NCBI GenBank assembly: GCA_963921825.1
Contig: OY997594.1
Coordinates: 12,281,001 to 12,345,000, forward strand
DNA length: 64,000 bases
Reading direction: 5' to 3'
From: Erodium maritimum
Lineage: Eukaryota; Streptophyta; Magnoliopsida; Geraniales; Geraniaceae
Shown: positions 45,782 through 58,867 of the stretch, in pieces
How the letters are laid out: each line of letters opens with the position of its first letter
Position numbering within the stretch: position 1 is the stretch's first letter
The notes under the pieces: generated by a model
The model's input: the letters and a program-made list of their open reading frames with translations, nothing else
The model's database searches: none
Told to the model about the DNA's origin: nothing
Program-made: the position numbers and the translations under genes

Positions 45782-46484
45782 CTGCAATAAAAAGACAAAA
45801 CAATATCAATGCCAAGCACTACTAAGAAAACTCATAGATTTAATTAAATCAGTCAACAAACTGAAACTACTATCAGTGAACTAGATCATTAATACTGAAA
45901 AAGAAACCAATACATATCGTGTATATATTCTCAGAACCACCCTCACCAGATTTCTAACCAGCTCAGGATACAAAATTGATTTTTTGCTTATTCAAATTTC
46001 CAAAATCAGTGAATCTTAATTGTAGAAACCCCCCTAACAACCGCTCCTCTCACACAACGAACATTTCCCAACACTTACTGAGACATTAGCTACTGATTTG
46101 TGAATTTTATTAGAGCCATTGACTACGAATAGAAAACATTAAATGTAACTTGTTCTCTAGATTTAAGAAGCTGATGATAAAGATAGATTTAAGAAGTTTT
46201 CTACTGTGTTCCTTGGAAAAGAAAATGCACGAGAACAAAAGGACAGAATCAAATCAACCTCATTACCATTTTCACCCTTTATCTTCCCCAAAACGAAATG
46301 TACAGTTTTCTGGCTATTTCCACGAATCTCTCGAACCCGAATAAACCTCTAATGTCACGAAACCGACATTAAATCAACAGCAACAATAGGAAAACGATAT
46401 CATGCATGCTCTTCAGGAGCCAGGACATCGAGCCGAAACATCGAGATAGAATAAATGATGGAATCGTAGCAGCGAGTGACTCAC
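45782..46484 (-). other. Probable 5'-UTR intron of the PI4K-gamma gene
   Basis: On the minus strand a good donor, CTG|GTGAGTC, lies at 46484 and a good acceptor, TTATTGCAG, ends at 45782. The interval is AT-rich with no long ORF. The upstream exon lies in the GC-richer block 46485-46870. A 5'-UTR intron is common in this plant gene family. Confidence 0.6.
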
Positions 46485-46896
46485 CAGATAACGAGATCTG
46501 GAAGAACTACCACAGACGAATCAAAGTGAGCAAAACACGCCGCTCTCTCTCCGCCGACGAGACACCACCACGACACGGGGACGGCGACAAATACAACTCC
46601 GAAGGCGCCAACAACGAACAGTACCGCGACGGCTGAATGACGCCGGCGAGCAAATCGTCGGAGCCGACTCAGTGATGCCTTTAGGTGTGAGCCTCCTCTC
46701 CCTACCTCCTCCGCTGGTTTCGGTTGTTGCTCTGGCTCGGTTCGAGCGATTCTTTTAACTCACAGCGTTTCAGGGTTAAACAGAGTTAACCATGGTTAAG
46801 AAGCAAACTCTGCTCTCTCTCGGGATCGGAAAACTCTAGAACGAGAGAAAGAACCGTTGGATTCGGGAGCTGATACGACGTGGACGGTTGGATGGA

Positions 46897-46908
46897 CTAT
46901 TTATAGGG
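46897..46908 (-). promoter_or_regulatory. TATA box of the PI4K-gamma gene
   Basis: Minus strand CCTATAAATAGT. Transcription would start about 30 bp further, near 46870, giving a first non-coding exon of about 385 bp before the donor at 46484. Confidence 0.6.
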
Positions 46909-46949
46909 TTTAGAGGGAATGAAGAGGATAGCAACGTGGAGGCAGGTGA

Positions 46950-48678
46950 TTGGGCATGACATGGCGGGGTCGCCGGTCGTGCCAGCAAATGGGGGTTTTA
47001 GGATTGTCAGTGCCGATCACGCTCGGTTTATGGTCGGATCTTGAGCCCAACCCACGATGGCTCGAGGAAGCTACTTATATGGGCTTGGTGGACCCTCCTC
47101 GGCGTGAAAATACAACTATACCCGTGGTGCTGAAAAGGACAAATATATCCTCGGATAGGATAAGAGTGTAGTTATTGTCTGTGTTGTAGCGTAACATTGT
47201 AGGTGGAGTAGAAGCCAATCAATTTACTTTGGAACCACTCTGTGGATAATTCACCTGAATATCGCTGTCAAGTTCGTTGATATCAAGGAGATTCAAAAAG
47301 CATGTTTGAAGATATATGTTTTATTTTATCAAATTAATTAATTATATGTCATGTATTCTTCTTTTAAAAAAATTAAATGACAACGAGGTTAAAGTGCATT
47401 TCTGTCAATATCGGTTACAAGAAGACCAAAGGTCTTAGGCTTCAGAATATAGTCCAGGTCCCCCGTAGGGTACCTTGGACCCGTAGAAACAATCTGATTT
47501 ATATCTCAGACAACAAAAAGAAATTGAGATCACGTCCGACCATCCCAAAAACAAGGGAAAAACCAAGTGGCCGAAGCCAATAACCTAATCAAGTAAACTG
47601 AAATCTAAGAATAACAACCCAAAACCTAAAAACAGAAGTAGAAAATGCAAAAAACATAAAATAACGGAACAAACAATACAATGGAACACCGAAACTACTA
47701 AGCCTTTGATGTCAAATCTCCTGAAACGTACTGTCAATGGTCTTAACATGTCGGGGTAACCCGATCTTGGGTGCTGTGGAACAGTACCCCATCCCATCGT
47801 CCCTCCTCCCGGATCCCAAATCCACTAATTGTAGTGCTCCAAGACCTTCTTCAACCGGCCCGTGTGAGTGTTCGGTTGAGAAACCTTTAGCTCCTGACAG
47901 TATTTGTTCGAACTCATACTTCGGTAATACAACACCATGAACATGACCATTGAACACTCCAAAAAACTTCCGGAACCCATTGCTCAAAACAATAGTAAAA
48001 GACGAATATAACGACAATAAACATTTATCCAGAGATTGATTCAGAACAATCCTGAAAACTCACTACAATCTCTTAGAATCGATTCTTTAAAGTTAAAAAT
48101 AGACATAGGCTATCATTTCAATCGGTATGGTGAGATATTCAAAGATATATAAACATATATAAATGAAGAGATTATCCATTCAATTTTGTTATCGTATGAT
48201 TAAGTTAAATCTATCAATCTTTAATCCTTCCTATGTCTCTCCGAATCTAAAAATATATTTTTATTATTTAGAGCATCGATGATATTTGATATTTATTATT
48301 TTATGTGATTATATATTTTTGTAGAAAAAAAACAGTTAGTTAAGATGTGATACATATAATTATCATGCACTACCAATGTTACCTTCAATTGTGATAATCG
48401 TGGGCAGCATTGAGGGCATTATTTTCAATCATGGACTTCGTCTTGTTCGTGAGCCTTAATTCCTTCTAAAGTTGACAACTCTAAAAACTTACATTTATTT
48501 TTATGTCTGAATTTTAACAATGAACAATAAAGATTAAGTTTTCATATGAGAGGCAAAGTATGTATATAATGTATATGTATATCATAAATATGTATATAAC
48601 ATAAAAAAATGATGGTTATATTAGAGAACCAATTCAACTAAAACCTCAAACTGATAGTTGAAGACCTAATTATAATTA
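46950..48678. other. Intergenic DNA, possible decayed retroposon 3' end on the minus strand
   Basis: No host gene recognised. The minus strand from about 48015 to 47360 has a coding-like frame ending in DSTFQEI, then a T-rich UTR-like stretch and an A-rich end near 47365. That is the same layout as the LINE-type tails elsewhere, but no domain can be named. Confidence 0.3.
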
Positions 48679-49805
48679 GGGAAATTTGGAAAAATATGCT
48701 TCATAATAGCATGTATTTTATTTCTATGCTAGCATAATCCAAAATTGGAAAAATATGCCTTTCAAAAATTTTAAGACAACAATAACCTTCTTTGAATTGA
48801 TACAAAATTTATAATTTCACATTCTCTATTCTTCATCTTCCATTCACATCTATTTTGAAAATATATTCAGGTTTAACTAACTTATTCATATATATTTTCG
48901 AAATATACATTAAAATTTTATATAATTTTTTATTCAATTTGATTAATTATTAAAATCATATTTTAATTTATTTTTTCGAAAAATAAGAATATTTTCATGA
49001 TTATTTTTAAATAAAAATAAATAAATAAATAAATTTAATAATTAATAAAATTGAACAAAATATATATTTTATGAAATATAAAATACTTTTGAAAAAAACA
49101 TATTGTAAATTAAAATCAATGATATATATATATATATGATTTTTTATTAAAATTACTTTAATTATTAAAATTATATTTTAATTTATGCTTTTGAAAAAAT
49201 AAGATTATTTTGATAAATATTTTTAAAATATAATTCGAATTTATAATGTTAATTTTTAAAAAATAATTTACACTTCATGAAAAAAATATTTTAATCAAAT
49301 TTTATTAATTATTAAATTCAGTTTTTAATTTTAAAAATTATTTTATTCAAATTTATTAATTTTTAAATGAGATTATTTTGATATATGTATAATTTAAATT
49401 AAAAAAATATTTTTTCAAAAAATAACTTAGATGTTATAAACAATAAATTTTATTCAGTTATACTAATTTTTAAATTCATTTTTTTATAATTTATCAAAAT
49501 AATCGTATTTTTTTATAATTTAAAATCTTATTTTAATAATTAATATATTGAATAAAATATTTTTTATGTAAAATATTAATATGTATTTTGGAAATATATT
49601 CGAATAAAATAATTAAACATCAATTTATTTTTAAAGGATTGGTGAAAAAGATGAGAAATAAGGAAGGTAAGATAAAGAATATTGTATAAATTAGAAGGTT
49701 ATTTTTGTCTTATAAAAGTTGAAAGGCATAGTTTTTCAATTATGAGTCATACTAGCATAGAAATAAAATAAATGCTATTATGAAGCATATTTTTTCAAAT
49801 TTCCC
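48679..49805. mobile_element. Mutator-like MITE (1.13 kb), intact ends
   Basis: Ends are GGGAAATTTGGAAAAATATGC and its inverted copy, with inverted similarity for about 65 bp (to TTCTATGCTAGCAT). A perfect 9-bp target duplication TTATAATTA flanks it (48670-48678 and 49806-49814). The interior is extremely AT-rich and non-coding. It shares its terminus with the element at 29215-30217. Confidence 0.85.
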
Positions 49806-49814
49806 TTATAATTA

Positions 49815-50882
49815 TATTCTAACAAGTTATACCAAACAAATTGTAAGAAGTGATGATTTTTAAAATTCATCATAATAAATTATAATTTCCTTTTTTATAT
49901 TTATAATTTATAACAAATTTTAAGTACATATACAGATATAAAGCTGATCTTTTTTGTGTGTGTTTAAATTTGTTAGGGTTTTTGTTCCAAGTTTGAGAGA
50001 ATCCGTTCCACGAGTATTTCAACTGATGTGCCCCCAAGGGGAACCCGTTTGGTTGTGTTGATTTGATGCCAAAGTTCTTTTATATATGACTTGATCAGGA
50101 ATCAGGATAGATACTTTACTTGGATATATAGAAAGTAAGACGATCGGACGGTGGACACGAAATCAGTCCTTATCGAGGTTTGTCTCTCTGCTGGACACAT
50201 AGAATAGGGGTAGGATGGCGCTGCTGCATTAAAGGAATTAAATATGGATATTTATTAAAGAATTCGTATTTCAAAATCTACCCATGGTGGGGTCCAAATT
50301 AATAATTGTAATTATTGTGTGGACTGATTAAAGTATAACCAATCTCTTTTTGTTTATTTGTGACTTGTGAGTTGAACGAAGGTCATGAGTTAAGTCACTG
50401 ACTGGAGTATATCTCCCACATCTTTTTGGATTATTCACTTTTTAAGAGTATTTTATAATTCAAAAAAAAAAATTCAAAGGTAATTGATGAAAGAAAAGGG
50501 AAAAAATGATTAATGTGATTTTTGCGCGTGAATTTGCACTTAAGCTTTGACTCTACATGATTGAGTATTGAGTCATTACCGGCTTTCTTTCTACTTTATT
50601 TTATTTATTTCATCCCACTAACTAAATTGTGACAAAATGATCCTACATAGTGAAAATCATACATCATACATTAGAATAAAGCGGGATGGATTACCTTCCG
50701 ATTTTGTAGATGATTTTTTTATATATTGAGATTGGATAGCTATACCCGATGTGTTTATTTTAAATATTTTTAGATCAAATTTGGATAAGCCGTCGATTAG
50801 GAACAGGTTAAAACGGGAAATATATTTCAAAAAATGGTAAGAGAACATAAAGGCTTGACCGAGATGGATCAAAGAACACTAA
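49815..50882. other. AT-rich intergenic DNA
   Basis: No gene or element recognised. Confidence 0.4.
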
Positions 50883-50890
50883 CCTACAGC

Positions 50891-51724
50891 TAGGAATAGC
50901 GATGGGACGAGTTTGGGCCGGGTTTTGTGATACTCGTACCAAGCTCGATTTTCGTACATGTGGTCCGAGTCCACCCAAGACCCAATAGTGGTCAACTTGT
51001 TGCCCGGCCCGCTTGTGGTCTGACCGGATCGGGTATTACCCTTTCTGTCCAATATAAGAGTTGTATTTTTTTCCTTCCAAGACACAATATTTTATTTCAC
51101 TACTCATTTATATTGACAAATCATGTATATATGATGCGTACAAGATTCATATATTTATATGAAACATACAAGTTCATCATCTCGGACAAGTAAAACAAGT
51201 AACTTCAAAACTAAAACTAATCACTTCTAAATTTATTATTCTGATGACTACTAAACCAAAATCTAATCTAATTATCCATATATAATTAATCAAGTCTGCT
51301 TTCTTTCTCATTTCCAATCATCAAAATTCAAGTATTCACATCAACATCGACCATGGTATTTTCCTGAATCAAAACAAGAAATATGAAGATATAAAAATAA
51401 TTTTAACAATAAATTAGCTTGTATGTCGTTAAAATACTTATATTATACCTCATAATCAAAGAGTAGAAACATATATATATATATATATATATATATGGTA
51501 GAAACGAAAAATTAACAAATAAATTCGGTTTTTTTTTATTTAGTAACCTATCGAGCCGGGTTTGGGCTGGGTAGTACCAAACCCGATCCCGGCTCGGGCA
51601 CGATTAAAATCCCGATCAAACTAACCCGGCCCGACCCGTTTGTACAATGGGTCGGGTCTGACCCGATTTTTTCGGGCTGGGCAGGTCAGGTCCCTGTAGG
51701 GTTCGGGTATCATTGCCATCCCTA
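50891..51724. mobile_element. hAT MITE (834 bp) with perfect 8-bp target duplication
   Basis: Starts TAGGAATAGCGATG and ends CATTGCCATCCCTA, near-inverted ends. CCTACAGC flanks both sides exactly (50883-50890 and 51725-51732). The outer 180 bp on each side carry the GGGCCGGG/CCCGACCC motifs usual in plant hAT MITEs. It contains an (AT) run at 51470-51497 and no transposase. Confidence 0.88.
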
Positions 51725-51732
51725 CCTACAGC

Positions 51733-52725
51733 TATAAAGAGCATGTGTAACGGTTAGTTGTTGATAAGCGTTAAATGTTGAATTCGACGATTCCGTCAAT
51801 TAGTCTTGCCGTTATACGTACGGTTGTTGAGTTTAGTTTTACGTTTAGCGTTTGAGTGTCGTATTTATTCGATGACCAACTCAACTAAAAATTCAAAGAA
51901 ATGGTTAAAAGTATACTTATAATTAAATATAGTTTAACACATGCCCTCACAGACAAATCCGTTTACGAATTTGAAAGTGGATTATTTAATAAAGAAGATG
52001 AGTCAAAGAAAAATAAATGTAACGTTGAACTATTTAATGTCAAACTATATTTCAATTCTCTCCCTAAAAAACATCTGACCTCCTTCTACACTTTCTAACT
52101 TTCTTCCCTTTTTTTTATCGTCGATGGCAATGGTAGTAGCGGTTATGTCCATCACTGCCTCCGTAGGCACACTCTACCCTTCACTCAACTCTCCTTCCTC
52201 CCTTTTTACTCCCTTTGGTTCGGTCTTGTTCTCACCTCGGTGCTCTCCTTCTCGATGCTTCTACTCAGATCTACTTTGAGTCTCAAACGTAGCTTCCACG
52301 ACCTTCCTCCGGTGTGGATCTGGAACCGTAACGAGTTTTCTCGGGGTCGGTTGGGCTTCAAGAGGGGTTTGGGAGCGTGGTCTCTTGAGGGCTCCTCTCT
52401 CGAACATAGAACCTCCCTCTTTGCATGTTGGTCGTCTCATCCTTGGTGGATGTCACTTGCGTCTTCATATCTTCCACATAGACTCTTTCTCTCTTCTTGG
52501 AAGAGGTTTCGAGTTTGGTCTCTCACCTGGCGGTCGCTGGTTCGGTACATGCCGACGACGAAAGTCTCGTCTCACCGAGGTTTGAGAGATCGGGTGGGTT
52601 CTACTCCAACACTCATCGCATCTTCGTCTCAAGGTACGCTTCACTTAGCTCGCTACCTTTTCATATTTTTGTTTCCTCAAACTTGGTGGTGAGGTTGAGG
52701 CATCACAGTTGGGGTTGTTCACCGT
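51733..52725. other. Unassigned DNA, CT-rich on the plus strand
   Basis: From 52080 the composition becomes C/T-rich and coding-like on the plus strand (52240-52692 has an open frame) but I recognise no protein. It could be the 5' region of a LINE-type retroposon ending near 53095. Confidence 0.3.
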
Positions 52726-52745
52726 GGGGGGGGGGGGGGGGGGGG
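52726..52745. repeat. Homopolymer of 20 G
   Basis: Uninterrupted G run. The exact length is uncertain in any sequencing technology. Confidence 0.9.
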
Positions 52746-53104
52746 CGCATGGGTTTTGTGGGAATATTAAATGGTCAACTTTGTGGAGTTTTATCTGGTT
52801 GTGAGGTTTGTGGTGGGTGTGTTCTCCGGCCTTCCCTAACGGGATTGTTGCCTGGTTTTGGCCGACGGTGGGTTTTCATCCATGGAAAATTTTGGCCGGT
52901 TTTGGGGTATTTAAAGGCTATTTGTGGGGTTTCAGTAGGAGGTGTTGGGTGTCGTTTTCTCACTTTGGCTTTGGTTGTTGCTGTTTGTTGGTTGTGTTGG
53001 CGCACTATATACTACTGGTTCGGTGGTCTTTGACTTGGTCGAGGGGAGTTTTCTACTTTCTAGCTCTTCTTTACATGTCTTAATTTGTATTTTTTTAATA
53101 GGCA

Positions 53105-55015
53105 ATTTTTTTCATTGATAAGACCTCTTTTGAGGTAAAAGAAGAGGAACACAGGGCAACAAGGGCACAAAAGGGCTATACCCTAAGATGATCATATGCC
53201 ATCTATAAGGGAGATCAACTACAACAAAAGACTTATAAATGAAAAAATAACAACACCAAGACAAGGTGCAGAAAACAAGAACCGCCAACAATGGCAGACC
53301 ACAAGAAAAGCCACCAAGAGCAAAAAGAAAAAGAATGTGCAGATTACAAGAACCGCCAACAAGGGCAAACCACAAGAAAAGCCACCAGGTGCAACAAGAA
53401 AGGCTAGGCCAAACACCACTGAACGACCGGGCAAGGCAGCAGCCACCAACCAGCATTGGCCACCAAGAAGAGCAGGCACTCAAGAAACACTACAAACCTA
53501 ATCAGAGTTATACCAAACTCCCTGTATCATTAGTAACACTCAATCCTAACGAGAAGGAGAGTACTAAAAACGCTGGTGGCCAGGACCACGATCGATAAAT
53601 ACAATATCAATTAAAAACCAATGAGACATATCACTCCCAAAAAAATAAAACGAAAGTCTTCAGACCAAGGAACAGCCTTAAGGACTCGTCGGCGGCCAAC
53701 ACCTAAAATCGGTGAGCTCGAACACCAAACAACGGGTCAAGAAGAAGCGAAGCCAATCGAATCAAATGAAAGGGTAGGGTGGGAAAGGAATTACCAAATA
53801 AAGATTGGAAGGCAGCGAGTCACACCACAGAGTCCAAGAAGTCCCCGGATAGTTGAAGCACCAGAAGCATCTAGAGAAGCTCAGCAACGATCCACACCCA
53901 CTAGAATGTAGAAACGCGTCCCACGACCTTAGCAAGAACTAGTCACCTCCAAATACTCGAGAGAAGGTCCACCAACGAAATCGCTTTGCCGAAAACGCAA
54001 GAGACAGGGTAGACTAAGAAGCTCACACCCAGCCCTCCGAAACCCAAATTTGGTAAACACGAAAAGGAGGCCCACAAAGGCGGAATACCGATATTTCTAC
54101 CGAGTACGAGCTCCGAACTCCAAACTGGCAGTCGCAAGTCAAAACTCTTGAGGAACCTAAACTGGAATGCGAGTGAGCGTTCCGAAACCGAGACCGGTAA
54201 CTCCTCACCGAAACAGCAATGACCCAAAGGGGGAAGGCCTGTAATAATACCGAGCACAATCCAATCCAGACTCAAACAGAGAAGAATCCGAAACCAGTAG
54301 ATGAGCATCAGTCAAGCCCAGACCCAGGTCCAGACCCAAGCACAAACCCCGGTCCAAACCCAGGCCCAAACTCAAACTTGTACCCAGGCCCAAACCAACC
54401 CAGCCTGACCCAAAATCAGCCGACCCACGACCCATCAAAGGACCCGATCGGCAGACCTGGGTCTTCCCTACCCCGACCACAGCCTCCCTGAGCCTGCCGC
54501 CCCCGAACCTCCTTCACTGGGCACAACCGCAACAACCACACTCTCAGGCGAACCCACTTCCGCGAATCCAGCAAGAAAGCCACCACAAAAGCTCAGATCA
54601 CCACTGTCGAAGCCTGCCCATCTTCTTCGAGCAGATCTGTAGAATGCCGACCGACCGGCCTTACACGGACTTACACCAGCGCCGACCAAGAGAAAAAAGC
54701 CACCACAAGAGCCGGAGCACCACAGGCTGAGCCTGCCCAACTCCGGCAAAGACCCCTCATGCATTCCGAGGGATTCCAACCACATGCCAGAGGCAGACGA
54801 ACCGTCACTACCGCCTCGAGCCTGCCAGAAGCCGGACACCACGCTGGACCAGACGAATCTACAGCTCCACCAAGCCCGACAATCAAAGGCTCCCAACTCT
54901 GGCGAGGACTCAACGACACTCAACCCAGAGAAGAAAAAACGACAACTCAAACATAAGGGATAAGGGGGAAGGAGGAAATAGTAAGAGGCGAATAGGAAGT
55001 GAACACCACCGGCAA
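53105..55015 (-). mobile_element. Non-coding LINE-like retroposon (minus strand)
   Basis: On the minus strand it ends in GGTCTTATCAATG and a run of As (53107-53113 on the plus strand as Ts), like the tail of the RRM retroposon at 17895. The body is G-rich on the minus strand with open frames full of Gly, Ser, Trp and Leu, as in the leaders of plant LINEs. No RRM or reverse transcriptase was found. Tandem repeats of about 71 bp lie at 53275-53415. The 5' end merges with the Tekay fragment at about 55018. Confidence 0.35.
54310..54440. repeat. Short tandem repeat, CCAGGCCCAAA type
   Basis: About ten imperfect 11-12 bp units. Read in frame on the plus strand they give Pro-Gly-Pro-Asn repeats, on the minus strand Leu-Gly repeats; both are by-products. 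Confidence 0.7.
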
Positions 55016-56970
55016 CAACCATGGTTGGAGGAAATTCTTTTAAGGGGGTAGATTGTAAGAACCGCCCCTGATCGACTCCGGTCGAACCGGTGACTTTGGA
55101 CGAAGTTTGACTTTTGGCCGAAAAAGTCAAACGATGACTCCGAAAGTCATTCGGGACCTTTCCGGGGTCCAAAAGGCTTAGCCTCTATCACGGTTGGATT
55201 AGTTAGGCCGTTTCCTTTCCGTTGACTGTAATATTGGAAGAAGTCAAACCGGGACTTTTATTGGTCAATTGTGACTCGATTTTGAGCGAAATCCGATAAA
55301 TTTGTGTGCTGGAATTTAATTAAGCTAGGAGTGGTCCACACATGGACAAGTGTCCATGCTTGCATGGAAGGGAAGATTTGGGTGTATTATGACCCTTATG
55401 CCCTTATTAGTTGTTGTTGGGGAGAGATGAAGTAAAGGGGTATTTTGGACACTATCCCCTCTAGGTTTAAGGCCCATTGTGAGGCTCATTTCAACACAAA
55501 TACCAAGGCAGCCGAATTTGAGAGAGAGAAAGGAGAAAATTGGTTTTGGAGGCTTGAAGAAGAAGGAAGGAGGATAAATGGAAGCTTGAAGCTATCTTCT
55601 ACCCAAATCCTTTCTAAAACAATTGATTTCTCTTCTACTCTTCATCCTCAAGGTAAATCTCTCATCTAATTTAGTTTCTACAACTTTTGGTTCATGGGTT
55701 TTGGGGGAGAATGGAAGAACTTGTTTGAGTTTTGAAGTTTGAGTTTGGTTATTGAAGTTTTGGAGGATTTTGATGTTAGATGTTGGTTTTAATTCGTGTT
55801 TTTGGAGTTTTGTTGAACACCCATGGTGGGTTTTGGAGTAGAGACGTTTAGGAACTGTTTTTGGAGCTTTGGAAGGTCATCTATGGAGGTTTTGGGGGTT
55901 AAAATCGTGAAAACCCGAGGCTGGAGGAAGCAGACGGGTGAACAGTACCAGGCGTCACGGACCCGTGACGGGTACCGTGACGGAGGATGTCACGGCTCCG
56001 TGAGGGAGACCGTGACGGCGTTAGACACGGCTCTGTGAGGAGATCCTTGACGGCGCAGTCCACGGATCCGTGGCAGACCAGTTTTGGTCCCTTTAAACCC
56101 CTTTTTGATCTTTTTCGTCTACTTCAAGAGTTTGTTTTTGGGTCTTTGCTTGCTTCTTGGTTAGATCTTGATTAGAGTTTGTTTGTGTGCCAAGACCTTG
56201 ATGTTGCATTCGAGGGACGAATACCATTCCAGGACCCGTGTGAAGAACGGAGGAGAGGTGAAGCGAGCTTTATAGCAGAGAATTGTTAGAGGAAGACCAC
56301 AAGGTAGGGAAAGTCTAACTACTCGAGTATTTCAATTACTAGTATGCCTATTAGGTTAATAAAAATGGAAAGGTCCTAGAATTGCATATAGGATGCGAAT
56401 AACTAGAATAATCATCTTTCAATTACTAATAAAAGGATATGTCTAGTATGCATGTTTAGGATGAGAATAACTAGTGTAATTCGCTTTCAATACTTGGGAC
56501 TTGTTTTACTGGTAGAGAGGCCTTGATGAGCCCTCGGATTAGTTGTTGTGTTAGGATCACATGCTTGTTTTCCTAGTTCAGGATAAGCTAAGAGTCTAAG
56601 GAAACTAGTAAAATCTAATGATTGAATGCTCGGTTGAAGGTTTACATGATTGATTGATTGAATGCTCGGTTGAAGGTTTACATGATTGATTGATTGAATG
56701 TTTACTTGATTTGGTGAGTGATTGCGTGTTGAAATAATTGTTTGATTGAACGGATGATCGAGTATGACTGGTTGTGCCAAATGGTACAATCAGGTGATCG
56801 ATGTACCGATGGTTCGTGACAGGTAAGTATACGATAAGTGTGGAGTACTAATGGGTGTATTTGCTGTGATGAAAGTGTGATTCAGAAAGTGTTGTTTGAT
56901 GGATAAATTATAATGTGTTTCCCTTATTCTTATTCTTGAAATGTTTGGTTGTTCGATTTGGTACTACACC

Positions 56971-56994
56971 GGGGGGGGGGGGGGGGGGGGGGGG
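56971..56994. repeat. Homopolymer of 24 G inside the Tekay LTR
   Basis: Interrupts GGTACTACACCGG...TAATCCGGTGG, where element 1 has ordinary tandem-repeat sequence. The G run is therefore a new expansion or an assembly artefact. Confidence 0.9.
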
Positions 56995-57039
56995 TAATCC
57001 GGTGGTGTTATGGTCGTTGGTGGTTGGCAGATCCTGTGG

Positions 57040-57180
57040 GAGATTGGTTGATTATTGGAGCCTGAGGGCATTGATTATTGGATACTACGGGGATTGATTA
57101 TTGGAGCCTGAGGGCATTGGTTATTGGATACTACGGGGATTGATTATTGGAGCCTGAGGGCATTGGTTATTGGACCCTAT
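57040..57180. repeat. Minisatellite in the third Tekay LTR
   Basis: Units GATTATTGGAGCCTGAGGGC and ATTGGATACTACGGG alternate about three times. They are the inverted and expanded counterpart of the GCAGGGTCCAAT units at 10200-10320. Confidence 0.75.
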
Positions 57181-58007
57181 GGGGCAGTTGGATGAGTTAC
57201 TCTGTGAGAAATGGTTACTGTGGTTTCACCCAAGTGTGTGCGTCCTACGGGAGCACTACCTTGGTTCCCTATGACTTATGGTCCTTTGGGGGCATTTCCG
57301 GGAATCCCGACGATGAGCGTCCCAGGGGGATGGTTCTGGTAGCCCCGATGTATGTGCCGCCTCTAGACCGAGGGAAAATCTGATGTGATATGAATACTCT
57401 GGTGGATCGGAATATGGGAACCGAGGCGACACCAGAATCTATTCATGGATCGGAGGCTTGAGAAAGCAAGTGGTTGGTGTGATATTATTTATTCCCATTT
57501 TAATAGTGGTAACGTATTATTGTTACATTTCGTTCAATCTTTTAAAGTTGTATTTATCTTTGAGAATGCGGTATTATTCTTATTTATTCTGGTTACTAGT
57601 ATTTCATTGTTAATAGTGTTTAAATCGTCATTGACGTTATCTTGTTAAGCAATTTTACCATTGATCTAAAGGTTGAGTTGTTACGATTTTTCCTACTGAG
57701 CGTAAGCTCACCCCTTTGTTTTTCTTACTGTTTTACAGACGTACCTGATGTTTAGAGAGTTCGAGGCTTGGGAGCTTCAGTTTGTCTTGGGGATTGTCAT
57801 AGAGTTGTGTTGGTCTTTTGTACTAAACACTTTATATCTTACACTTTATGTTGAGCTGTGACTCTTACTAGAGATTTTGGATTATTTACTATGAGAACTT
57901 GTTGGAGTTTAATCGAATTTCTGAAAGACTTATAAATTGTTATTATTCTCTACTTTTAACTCTGGTCACGTCTTAAGTCCGGTCAAAACCGGATTTGGGG
58001 CGTGACA

Positions 58008-58867
58008 TGTTTTGCCCATAACGCTTTGCCCATGGAGGACCAAACAACGTATGGTTGATTGTTCGACTTGCACGACGTATATGAGTTCGTGTACTGCATT
58101 TTCTAGCTGAAATTCCTTCATGAAAATTGTAGATATTTGAATTCTATTTGATTTGATATCTTATGGGCCCAAATTAGAGCTCGTATGGGAAATTTATGTT
58201 ATTTGAAAAATCGATCAAACTCTAACATTTCATAAACTAATTTTGTTTTTTTTACATTTAATCATTATCGGTGGCATACCCTAAAATAACTTTCTGCATC
58301 CGCCTTTGCGTACAACATGATAGAGTGTCAATGCTATCATAAGAATGGACATGTCTATTCATTACAAGCTTCCCTTCCCACGCTTATAATAATTCTTCGG
58401 ACCACCAAATACAGAGGAGTTATCAGGGGTGAAAAACACACTATGTCTAACCCACTGACGCATCTAGAATTCTGTGAGGTCATGCTTCCAGCAATTCTGC
58501 ACTAAGGGCCGACTTGATAAATTCAGCATACTTCGACCCTTCAGGAATGCCATACAACGCAACATAAATGTAAGCATGGTTTGAAAGGTGAAGTGGATCA
58601 TAGCTTCCCGCAGTCTCTCTTGATGCCCTTACATTATGCATTGTTAAGCGGTAGGTCACGCGTTTGAATTTATCCTCTTGGCGTATCCACTTGAAGGTGA
58701 TGATCACCTTGTCCCAGAGATGTCGTATGTCCTTCATCAAATCCTTCAGTTGGTGGAGAGCTACTCAGGATTCGTGTTCAACCCTTGAGCCATTGCAAAT
58801 TACATGAGAGCTAAAGCTATGGGACTGGACTAGAACTTCAAAGGAGAAGAGTAGATAAAGGGAGGAT
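58008..58867. other. Unassigned DNA with a minus-strand frame
   Basis: The minus-strand frame 58480-58740 (86 codons) has good coding composition, for example SNHAYIYVALYGIPEGSKYAEF, and no internal stop. It may be an exon of a host gene or a captured fragment. I do not recognise it. Confidence 0.3.

Larger units (their letters stand above)
55037..58007 (+). mobile_element. Tekay LTR with polypurine tract only (element 3)
   Basis: LTR of 2954 bp (55054-58007), plus strand, starting TGTAAGAACCGCC and ending GGGGCGTGACA, the same family as element 1. It is preceded by TTTTAAGGGGGTAGAT, so it was a 3' LTR. Only about 35 bp of internal sequence remain (to about 55018); Gag, Pol and the 5' LTR are gone. 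Inside are the CACGG/CCGTG cluster (55950-56075), a (G)24 run and a minisatellite (57040-57180). Confidence 0.88.

Noticed and set aside
47377-48017. Host gene on either strand
   Set aside because: Frames are short and lack recognisable domains; the layout fits a decayed retroposon end better.
53112-53501. Trp/Leu-rich minus-strand ORFs and matching plus-strand basic ORFs
   Set aside because: They are opposite readings of a 71-bp tandem repeat within a non-coding retroposon tail.
54219-54491. Pro-Gly-Asn repeat protein
   Set aside because: It is an 11-12 bp tandem repeat read in frame; no start, signal or conserved flanks.
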